Below are positions 51,101 to 63,100 of a stretch of DNA of 64,000 nt, in pieces. Location: contig CM051033.1 of NCBI GenBank assembly GCA_027627225.1, positions 15,142,058 through 15,206,057 on the forward strand, written 5' to 3'. The position numbers were made by a program, and so were the translations under genes. The DNA is from Congeria kusceri. Taxonomy: Eukaryota; Mollusca; Bivalvia; Myida; Dreissenidae. The notes beneath the pieces were generated by a model that worked only from the letters and a program-made list of their open reading frames with translations, ran no database searches and was not told the DNA's origin. Every line of letters begins with the position of its first letter. The stretch's first letter is position 1.

Positions 51101-54100
51101 TTAAGCAAGGAAGGCTCAAAGGATTCAAAGAAAGTTTTCATTGAAGTGTGTGATTTTGTAGAACTAAGTTTGAATCTTACTGGACTCGTTTATACAAAAA
51201 TCTTCAAACATATTTTTTTTTTTACGATTCAATTTATATATTATTGCTACTCAAAAACATATTGGCTATAAATATGAAATTATCATCAGGGCTTTCCGTT
51301 GACCCGAGCTCCAGAGTTTTGACGCGTGGACATTTCAAAATACGCTTGTTCTTGAAATTGAAAGTCTAAGGAAAGCAGTGTATCATGTTTGCCATATGTG
51401 TCAGAGAAAAACAATCAAGCCCCTTTATTACAGAAAATCATGATTAAATGATAAGGTGAACTAAAAATGTATCCATTGGGTGTGGTAGCCAACTGTCGAT
51501 AATACATAAGACAGGGCCCGTATTCACAAAGATTTTAGGGAAAACTGAGTAAAAGCAAATTTCCTTAAATTTATAAAATTTCTTAAGTCTATGGTTGTTT
51601 GATGTACAGGTCTTTTTGCTGTAAACTGTTCAAATTAGTAAATATTGCTTCGATATTTCACATTGTACGCTTTTCTGAACAGAAATCATTTGATTTCACA
51701 GATACTATTTGATTAGAAATTTCCACTAAAGTACAACTTAAGTTAAGATTTCCCTTTGAAGCTTTGTGGATAGGTTCCAACCAGTGAGAACTTCATGATC
51801 TGGTGGGCACACAATGGCTTGAAGAGGTCTAGAGACACTCTGTCGACAATAACACTTGCAACAATTACATTCATTTTAGAGTTACAGAAAATGCATGATA
51901 GCATTGTTAAATATGATGGTCTTAGTGGTTATAAACAGTTGACAAACATAGTTTATGCATTTTTATTATAAGTAGACATGTGTACAAATGACACAGGTGT
52001 CCCCACATTCCGCTGTTGTCACAAAACCCTATGCAATTACCATACCCAGATGCACAAGTTAACATACTGATGGATATGTCTACAAAGTTTCATCACTCTA
52101 GCAGTTATACTTTTTGAGTTACATGCGACACAAGTCCAAAAATGTCAATTTTTGCTATAAAAAAGGGGCCATTACTAGGATGATGATCACCACCAAAATA
52201 CCCAGGTACACAAGTTAACACGCTGATGAATATGTTTGTAAAGTTTCATCATTAGCAGTTAAACATTTAGAGTTCACACGACACAAGTCCAAAAATGTCA
52301 AATTTCGCTAAAAAAGGGCCATAACTCTGCTGATCTATGATTAATCTGCACCAAAATACCCAGGTGAACAAGTTTCTATGCTGATGAATATGTTGATAAA
52401 GTTTCATCACCCTAGCATTTATAATTTTCAAGTTACACACAACACAAGTCCAAACATGTTATTTTTTGCTAAAGTAGGAAAAAATGCACCGAAATAGCCA
52501 GGTGCACAAGTTCACATGCTGATGAATATGTTATAAAGTTTCATCACTCTAGCAGCTTTACTTTTTAGAGTTACGCATGACACACAAATCTGACAGACGA
52601 ACGGGATGGACAGGATGGACGGAACGAGACGGACGGACAGGGCAAATCTATATTCCCACCTTTAAACTGTATAGTTTGGCTTCTTATTCAATAGTATACA
52701 AGATCATAATCAAAACTAATTTGTAAGTAACGAAAAAATATTTTGTTTGAGCTAACTGTCTCATGCAAACGGAATTATAAACATGCCAGGTAACAAGTCA
52801 ACCTGCAAGGGCCATCTAGAATAACCGATCAAGCGTAGTAGTTAGGCGCACAGATTGTTAGTGCTTCTTAGCCAAAGATCTATAAATAAACATGTTTATT
52901 TATAGATCTTTGTTAGTAGCCTACTGAGTAAAAATAGATCATACGATGAAAGCTCTCAATTGTCCATAGTACAGTTTAAAATTAATGAATTGCAGTAATT
53001 TGTTGTCAAAATATTCAGAATAATTGGTAACAAGAAAAAAAACACTTCTGCAACGAGTCAGAAATAACCGATGTTGCGCATTAATTTGGTGGCCTTATTC
53101 CAGGACACTCCGGTAAATATTTTGGTTACATAAAAGTAAATAGCAAAAGTAGGTGTGTCATTAGTTTAAAGTTATTTTTGTATAAACTGGCCTTTGTACG
53201 CTCTCCGAAAACGTTCGGGGGAGCATATAGTCGTCGCTTTGTCCGTCTGTCCGTCTGTCCTTCCGTCACACTTTCTTGTCCAGAGTATTTCTCGGCAACG
53301 ACTGGCCAGAATTCAACGAAACTTCACGAAAAGCTTCATTTCCGCTTCACTGATTTTTCTCAAAGTTATGGGACTTCGAATATTTCTTAAATAAGTATAT
53401 GCGGCACAATTCTTGGCTTTCTTGTCCTGAGTATTTCTCAGCAACTTCTGGCCGAAATTAAACTTAACTTCATGGGAATCTTCATTACCAAGAGGAGGTT
53501 TGCGTATTACCAAAACGTTCCGCTTTAATGATTTTTCTCAGAGTTATGGGAGTTTTAAGATTTCTGAAATCAGTATATAGTGCACAATTCCTCACTTTCT
53601 TGTCCGTGCTATTTTTCAGCAACTACTAGATGGAATTCAACAAAACTTTATGGGAAGCTTCATTACCAAGAGTAGGTGCGCATACAACTATAACGTTCCG
53701 CTCAATGATTGTTCTCAGAGTTATAGGACTTTGAAAATTTCTTAAATCAGTATATAGTGCACAATTCTTCACTTTCTTGTCCGGGCTATTTGTCAGCAAC
53801 TACTTGCTGGAATTCAACAAAACTTTATCCAAAACTTCATTACCAAGAGGAGCTGTTCATACAACCAGGACGTTCCGCTTCAATGATTTTTCTCCGAGTA
53901 ATGGGAGTGTGAAGATTTCTGAAATCAGTATATAGTGCACTATTCTTGACTTTCTTGTCCGTGCTATTTCTCAGCAACTTAACTTGCTGTAATTAAACAA
54001 AACTTTATGGAAAGCTTCATTACCAAGAGGTGTGCATACTACCAGGACGTTCCGCTTCGGGCTACTGGCCTGATTTCAATAAACTTTTATGGGAAACTTC

Positions 54101-57100
54101 ATTGCCAAGAGGAGGTGTGCATATTAGCAGGATGTTCTGCTTCAATGATTTTTCTTGGAGTTATGGGACTTAGACAATTTCTGACATATAGTATATAGTG
54201 CACAATTCTGGTCCGAGCTATTTCTCAGCAACTACTGGCCAGATTTCAATGAAATTTCATGGGAAGCTTCATTGCCAAGAGGAGGTGTGCATATTAGCAG
54301 GATGTTCCACTTCAATGATTTTTTTTTTATAGTTATGGGACTTTTTCAGAAATATAGTACACATTTCTATAGATTTTTGTCATTTGAATATCTTTGCCCT
54401 TCTCATTGCATTTATATTGCTTGACAAAGCGCATTGGAGAGCATCCATCAGTTTTACTGATATCCTTTTTATGAACTGTAATTATAATAAATCACATGAT
54501 ATACACATTATGATACATATTACATACATTATCTTAAATAATTAAAATGTCAGAAAACGGGTGTGAAATTTTGATGTTTTGAAGAAGGACCCTTTCTGGT
54601 TTCAATTTACTGACTAATAACCTGCAAAGAAAATAAGTAGTTTTCAGCGATGCCTGTTTTGGAAATTACCCTCTCAAAAGACCGTTGGCCTCCGCCAACA
54701 GTCTAAAAACTATATCACGCCGGACAAAATTATGCTCTGGGCAGAGCCCATGATATTCATTCTTACATTTGACCTTTGACTATTAAATGTGACCTCGACC
54801 TTGAACCTAGTTATTGTGTACAGACACCGTCTTACAATGGTTATCACTTCTGCCAAGATATTTGAAAATCCTCTAATGCTGGACATTTTATAGGTGCAGG
54901 AATAGTAGTGGTAGTTAAAGTAACATCGATAAAATGAAATGAAATATACACGATTGTACTGTAATGCGTAAGTGTGTCATTGATAAATGTTGCAGAGCAT
55001 AGGGACATTTTCCCTGAAGTGTGTGGAGAGTTTGTAAATATGTTGTTTTGTTTTTAAATTTCATTAATTTATAATGTTGCTGCTCAAAAAACAAAGTTCG
55101 AGATAAAAAGGAAATTATCAAGTCCATATTTTTGCGAAATACTTACAATATGCCACTTCAATTAAAGAATGGAAGTAAGAAAATTAATTTATACAATCAA
55201 ATGGCCACACTCTCTTTCAGCTCAAGGGTTGAGCGTGAAACTTTTGTATCTGCTTAACATTTTCTATAGCAGATACAATATAGTTTCACTCAACCTTCGT
55301 GTGCTGCTGTTTGAACTTACCCTGGAAATGCTTGTAATGTCCTGATGTGAGATAAGCCTGTAACTCAAGCCTATATTGGTCTCTCTCCCTCTTGTAAGCA
55401 TCATAGTATTTCTGCATGGAACATTATTAATGAGTTCTTAAAAACTAATAATACCTTTGTATTTAATGCGAGGGGTGAGTGTGAACCTATCGCGTCTGAT
55501 GAAGGAATGTACAGCAGACACAATAGCTTCACACTCAACCCTTGAAATTGTAATTACTGTGAAATATCGGTCATGGATTAATAAATATTTAATAACAATA
55601 GGGCCATGATGGCCCAAAGCGCTCACCTGGCTGAGAACTGGTAAAGATGAAGACCATACTGTTGTGACAGGTTTGAAAATTGAGGTATCTGAACAATACG
55701 CAGAGGGGGATAGGATTAAGTTTGATTTAAAACAAACTAAGTAGATTATTCTGGCTTTGTGGGCCCGTCTAGCTCAGTTAGTAGAGCGCAATACTCTCAA
55801 TCAAGGGTTTGTGAGTTCAAGCCCCAGCCCGGCCACATAACTTGTGTGGGCATTGGTCTCAAAATAATTTCTACGGCCATTCTCCGCCTTCTGATTCCAG
55901 TAGGGCAGTTGTCATTTACTGGCAAAAATATGTGCACTTGGTACTGGTAAACCACTTACATCGGCTCAGTTTGCCCAGAAAAAGTGTGAGTAGGTTAACT
56001 GACTGCCATTATATCACTGAATGACTGGTAAATAAGGTGATAAACCCAAACAAACAAACTTTCCAAATGTACTTTTAGGATAACAAAATGTCTAGGTTAC
56101 ATAGGAATACTTACTGTTAATATTAACAACCATACAAGTATCACCATGTCAGATTAAATTACAAATAACTATAAAACCTGTTAGTTGTTTTGCGCAAAAA
56201 CTTACGAATAATTTTGAGTCGTTCTTTCCAAATGTACTCTTATGAAAATGGGAAATTTCTATGTTATATAGGAATACTCATTGTTAACATTAAGAACCAT
56301 ACACCTATCAACATTGTCAGATTAAATTATAAATAACTATACAACCTTTTAGTTGATTTGAGCAAAAACTTATTAATAATCACACACATTTTGAGTCAAA
56401 ACAGTGTAGAAGTATTTTTCAATTAAGGAGAAATAATAAATCAGCTTCAAAAATCATGTAAGATAATAATTACCTGAGTTTCCAAAATCCCAATTCAAAT
56501 GTATAAGTCAAGTCCACAAGTTACATGATTAAATGATACTGAATAAGTTACTAACTAAACAGTCCAAAAACTACAGAAAATAATTAACTCTTACAGGCAC
56601 TAGATCACATGATATAAATCCTATATTCTGATCGCATGTTTACAACATGAATTTTAAATATATTTATTGTTGTTTACATCTTTTTCCTTACTGTTTCCCA
56701 AGACAGACAGTGGAAAATGTTACTGCTGCACATATAGGTCAAAAGCAGGCTATACATAGAATACTATGTGTAAAGATGCAGATCTAAAATAGAAGTATCA
56801 TGTTGACTCATAGTGATGTATTGATTTTTCTGATAAGCAGACTCCACTATCTGGGTTAAATCTATTAACTATAGGGAAATAACACATTTAGAGCACTTAT
56901 CTTCCTGATACTGCATTTACCTCCCTTTACCAGGTGAGTTATTCAGGAATAGATGTATTTGGGACAATAACTCTGGTGTTCCTGGTCCGATTGGGCCCAT
57001 TATCAAACTCGTCTAAGATTTTATGGTCATACACAAACTGTGCAATTTTGGTCAAGATTGAATAAAAAATGAAGTCTTTATCGCGATAACGGTCCAAATT

Positions 57101-60100
57101 GTTGACGGCACACTGACGACGGACGATAGACGACGACGGAGAGGTCCCCTATACCAATAGCTCACCCAGCACTTCATGCTCAGGTGAGCTAAAAACTACA
57201 TCAATTTCCCCGAAAATCACTTTTCAAAGAAATGTCAAAACCAAGTGGTTTTTTTTTTATTTAAGCAAACTTTGCTTGAAAATTGACATACAAGAGGGTC
57301 ATGATGGCCACAGGTAGCTCACCTGAGTTTAATTAATCTTACTCTTAGTGGCTTGTACAAATTTAATAGTTTGTTCAGAGATGTTTTAAGTAAAACATTG
57401 ACAATGACAGATGAAAGCAATGTCTCTTGCACGAAATTTAGTACCAACAGAACATTTCTTTCAAATTATCTCGACAAATTAATCAAATTTGCAGGCCAGC
57501 ATGTGGTTTAGGAACAGATTTTTACAGCTTTTTGCTTTTGGTTGCCACGGCAACCACAGTGTTTCACATTAAGCATTAAGTTTAAGGAGTTTGGCTAAGG
57601 ATCATCCCACAAACATTCCTGCCGATATTTGGATATAATCCTACAAGCGATTTTAGATGAAAAGTTGTTTGAAAAATTGTTGACAACAAATGATGGACGC
57701 CAGATGGGGATTGATTGCAATAACTCAGCCTAGAGCACATTGTTCTAAATCAAGGTAAAAAATAACTCTTTTTCGAGACAATGGTCATATTAATGACAGA
57801 AAAGACAAATCAGAAAAGGTTCTTACTCAGGTGAGCTACAAGTTATTGGTAAATATTATTACAACTTCAATGACTAAGTACGGCAAAGCTACAACTCTGC
57901 AATAGTAAATACTTGTGGCATTAACAGGATGCAAAATGTAAACAAGCATTAACAAGGATTGTCGCATTTTTTAAAGATTTGATACATTCTTTATTTGATT
58001 AACGAGAATTTGTTGCATTTTTTTCTGCGTTACCGGTAATAGATTAAACTTTATTAGGAAGCGTTGTCCTTTGTATTTCAGTCAAATTATGCAGAGCCTG
58101 AACTCTACCTGAAGTAATTACGATATAAGTATGTTAATACATTAATTGACAAGGAGCAATTTACCTGCTTCTTGTGTTGAGGAAGCTTAGCCCACTCTGA
58201 ACTCAGAATTTTTGTCCGCTTGACCAAAGTCAAAGTCGGGTACTCCTTCTCCGCACGCTCTTTGTTCTCATCCAAAAACCTGTTTGTAGAAAATAAATAC
58301 AAATAATTATCAGTTACCAACAGCTTGATACATAGAGCATAATAGGTTAGTGCTGAATACAGATCAAGTTTATCATGCGAGGCTTAGATAATGAGAAAAC
58401 CTTGGAAAATCTATAACTACTGGGAAATCAGGTTGTACACGTTTTATGATACAAATGTGGTAATGTACCTGAAAAACACTGAAGTTGGTTTCTTCGGTAT
58501 ATTGGTGTCTCTGGTCTTTTGGCATCTCTTCACTATCGGCAAGGGATCTTTACTTTTCTGCAATCAAAAAATGGATGACCATTGTATACCTACACCAGAA
58601 AATAAAGCAAATGGCAGGAAGTCTATAAACATTCAAGAAAGAATTGCTCTGTTTAAATTCAGTTAAACATGTTAATTGTTCTGCTCCAAACACCACTGGG
58701 GACAGTGTTTTTAGGACTAATTTGGGGCCGAAATTCCTCTGCTTAAAATGTATATGATTTACCTTAAAATTACCCTCAGAATGTAAGCTTTATTTCGATA
58801 AAAATTCACCCAAATCAGACAAAAATTGGCTAAGATAGAGCAATTTTCGTAAACAATCCCAGCAATTTTTCATCAAACCAAGTTAAAGCAAAATCTAAGT
58901 TATCAATTGTATCAAACAACTGATTAATGTTTAATAACAGTAGAATATAAACACAGCAGGGTATGGGTAGGGTATGTGATCAGTAGGGTATGTGTAGGGT
59001 ATGTGATCAGTAGGGTATGGGTAGGGTATGTGATCAGTAGGGTATGGGTAGGGTATGTGATCAGTAGGGTATGGGTAGGGTATGTGATGAGTAGGGTATG
59101 GGTAGGGTATGTGATCAGTAGGGTATGGGTAGGGTATGTGAACAGTAGGGTATGGGTAGGGTATGTGATCAGTAGGGTATGGGCAGGGTATGTGATCAGT
59201 AGGGTATGGGTAGGGTATGTGATCAATAGGGTATGGGTAGGGTATGTGATCAGTAGGGTATGGGTAGGGTATGTGATCAGTAGGGTATGGGTAGGTTATG
59301 TGTAGGGTATGTGATCAGTAGGGTATGGGTAGGCTATGTGATCAGTAGGGTATGGGCAGGGTATGTGATGAGTAGGGTATGGGTAGGGTATGTGATGAGT
59401 AGGGTATGGGTAGGGTATGTGATGAGTAGGGTATGGGTAGGGTATGTGATGAGTAGGGTATGGGTAGGGTATGTGATCAGTAGGGTATGGGTAGGGTATG
59501 TGATCAGTAGGGTATGGGTAGGGTATGTGATCAGTAGGGTATGGGTAGGCTATGTGAACAGTAGGGTATGGGTAGGCTATGTGATCAGTAGGGTATGGGT
59601 AGGGTATGGGTAGGGTATGTGATCAGTAGGGTATGGGCAGGGTATGCGATCAGTAGGGTATGTGTAGGGTATGTGATCAGTAGGGTATGGGTAGGCTGTG
59701 TGATCAGCAGGGTATGTGTAGGGTATGTGATGAGTAGGGTATGAGTAGGGTTTGTGATGAGTAGGGTATGTGTAGGGTATGTGATGAGCAGGGTATGTGA
59801 TGAGCAGGGTATGGGTAGGGTATGTGATCAGTAGGGTATGTGATGGCAGGGTATGGGTAGGGTATGTGTTGAGTAGGGTATGTATTCAGTTGGGTATGTG
59901 ATGAGTAGGGTATGTATTCAGTAGGGTATGTATTCAGTAGGGTATGTGATGAGCAGGGTATGTATTCAGTAGGGTATGTGATGAGTGGGTATGTATTCAG
60001 TAGGGTATGTGATGAGTAGGGTATGTATTCAGTAGGGTATGTATTCAGAAGGGTATGTATTCAGAAGGGTATGTGATGAGCAGGGTATGTGATGAGTAGG

Positions 60101-63100
60101 GTATGTATTCAGTAGGGTATGTTATGAGTAGGGTATGTATTCAGTAGGGTATGTATTCAGTAGGGTATGTGATGAGTAGGGTATGTATTCAGTAAGGTAT
60201 GGGATGAGTAGGGTATGTATTCAATAGGGTATGTGATGAGCAGGGTATGTGATGAGTAGGGTATGTGATGAGTAGAATATGAGTAGGGTATGGGTTGGGT
60301 ATGTGATAAGTAGGGTATGGGTAGGGTACTAGTGTGTGATGAGTAGGGTATGTGATGAGTAGGGTATGTGATTACTAGGATATGTATTCAGTAGGGTATG
60401 TGACAAATAGGATATGAGAAGGGTATGTGATGAGTAGCATATGAGTAGGGTATGTATTCAGTAGGGTATGTGATGAATAGGGTATGTATTCAGTAGGGTA
60501 TGGGATGAGTAGGGCATGGGATGAGCAGGGTATGTACTCAGTAGGGTATGGGATGAGTAGGGTATGTATTCAGTAAGGTATGTATTCAGTAGTATGGGAT
60601 GAGTAGGGTATGTATTCAGTAGGGTATGTGATGAGTAGGGTATGTGATGAGTAGAATATGAGTAGGGTATGGGTTGGGTATGTGATAAGTAGAGTATGGC
60701 TAGGGTACTAGTACGTGATGAGTAGGGTATGTGATGAGTAGGGTATGTGATTACTAGGATATGTATTCAGTAGGGTATGTGATGAGTAGGATATGAGAAG
60801 GGTATGTGATGAGTAGCATATGAGTAGGGTATGTGATGAGTAGGGTATGTGATGATTAGGGTATGTATTCAGTAGGGTATGTGATGAGTAGGGTATGTAT
60901 TCAGTAGGGTATGGGATGAGTAGGGTATGGGATGAGCAGGGTATGTACTCAGTAGGGTATGGGATGAGTAGGGTATGTATTCAGTAGGGTATGTATTCAG
61001 TAGGGTATGGGATGAGTAGGGTATGTATTCAGTAGGGTATGGGATGAGTAGAGTATGTATTCAGTAGGGTATGGGATGAGTAGGGTATGTATTCAGTAGG
61101 GTATGGGATGAGTAGGGTATGTATTCAGTAGGGTATGGGATGAGTAGGGCATGTATTCAGAAGGGTATGTATTCAGTAGGGTATTTATTCAGTAGGGTAT
61201 GGGATGAGTAGGGTATGTGATGAGTAGGGTATGTATTCAGTAGGGTATGTGTTGAGTAGGGTATGTATTCAGTAGGGTATGTGGTAAGTAGGGTATGTGA
61301 TGAGTAGGGTATGTATTCAGTAGGGTATGTGATGAGTAGGGTATGTATTCAGTAGGGTATGTGATGAGTAGGGTATGTATTCAGTAGGGTATGTATTCAG
61401 TAGGGTATGTGATGAGTAGAGTATGTATTCAGTAGGGCGTGTGGTGAGTAGGGTATGTATTCTGTAGGGCATGTGATGAGTATGGTATGTATTCAGCAGG
61501 GTATGTGATGAGTAGGGTATGTATTCAGTAGGGTATGTGATGAGTAGGGTATGTGTTGAGAAGGGTATGTATTCAGTAGGGTATGTGATAAGTAGGGTAT
61601 GTATTCAGTAGGGTATGTATTCAGTAGGGTATGTGACGAGTAGGGAAAGTATTCAGTAGGGTATGTATTCAGTAGGGTATGTGGTGAGTAGGGTATGTAT
61701 TCAGTAGGGTATGTGGTGAGTAGGGAATGGGATGAGTACGGTATGGGATGAATAGGGCACGGTGTAAGTAGGGTATAGGATGAGAAGAGTATGGGATGAG
61801 TAGGGCAAGGGATGAGAACGGGATGGGATGAGTAGGGTATACGATGGTTGGTGTATGGTAAGAGTAGGGTATGGAATGAGTTGGGTATGGCATGAGTAGG
61901 GTACAAGATCAGTAGTATATGGAATTAGTAGTGTACGGGATGAGTAGGGTATGGAATTAGTAGGGTATGGGATAAATAGGGTATAGGATAAGTCAAACTT
62001 CACTTTAAGCTGAATAACTTTTGTAACATGTTAGGTCTTATTGACCTTCAAGGTGACTGTGTGACTCACCTTTGGCACGTTATTGGGCAATGTCAAATCT
62101 GAAATAACATTGGGCTCCTTTGGCATGTTACTGGGCAATGTCGAGTCTAAAATAAAATTGGGTTCCTTTGGCATGTTACTGGGCAATGTCGAGTCCGAAA
62201 TAACATTGGGCTCCTTTGCCATGTTACTGGGCAATGTCGAGTCGGGAACATCAAATGCCACATTTCGCAATCTACTGGGCGAGTCGGGATCAACAAATGC
62301 CACCTTTTCCACTATATTGGGCAATTTCACGTCTGGAACAACATGCAAGACCTTTGGCATGTTACTAGAAAATGTTGAGTCTGAAATCACATTGATTTCC
62401 ACTGGCATGTTACTGGGCAATGTCAAGACTGGAACATCATTGGGCTCCTTTGGCATGCTACTGGAAAATGTCAAGTCTGGAACAACAGTGGGCTCCTTTG
62501 GCATGTTACTGGGCAATGTCAAGTCTGGAACAACATTGGGCTCCTTTGGCATGTAACTAGAAAATGTTGAGTCTGAAATCACATTGATCTCCACTGGCAT
62601 GTTACTGGACAATGTCGAGACTGAAACAACATTGGGCTCCTTTGGCATGCTACTGGAAAATGTCGCATGGGGAACAAAGGCCACCTTTTGCGTGCTACTG
62701 GGCAATGTCGAGTCTGAAACAACATAGGTGTAATGTAATGATCCTGTCCAACATATGATTCTAGGCCCATATCCACAAAGTGCATAAGGAAAATTCTTAA
62801 CTTAAGTTCTACTTAAGTCAAAAATACAAGTTTTTATGTGAAAATCAGTATTTTATATTTTAAATATGGTGAAAATAAAAACATCTAATGATTCTTAACC
62901 AGTTTAAAATAGTTTAATACACAATGAAAATTAAATAAAAACCAGCTACAGTCTTAAGCACTTTTATGATTTTAAGAAATTTGCTTACTATAAGTTTCCA
63001 CTAAGGAATTTTGTGAATACGAACCCTGGTTACACATAATAAGTATTGGCTTCTGGTTGTTGTCGCATATGATAGCCAATGTTTGTAAATTTTTTAAGTT

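Noticed and set aside
58924..59613. Frames of about 100 residues on both strands (ISRVWVGYV and ITYPTHTLL repeats)
   Set aside because: By-products of a 27 bp satellite period without stops; no splice sites or domain, and both strands are open.
61493..62003. Minus-strand frames with IPYSSHTLL repeats
   Set aside because: Translation of the degenerate end of the TAGGGTATG satellite.
62083..62556. 157-residue plus-strand frame with GMLLGNVES repeats
   Set aside because: Antisense of the splice-bounded repeat exon, which fits the HMG gene in phase on the minus strand.
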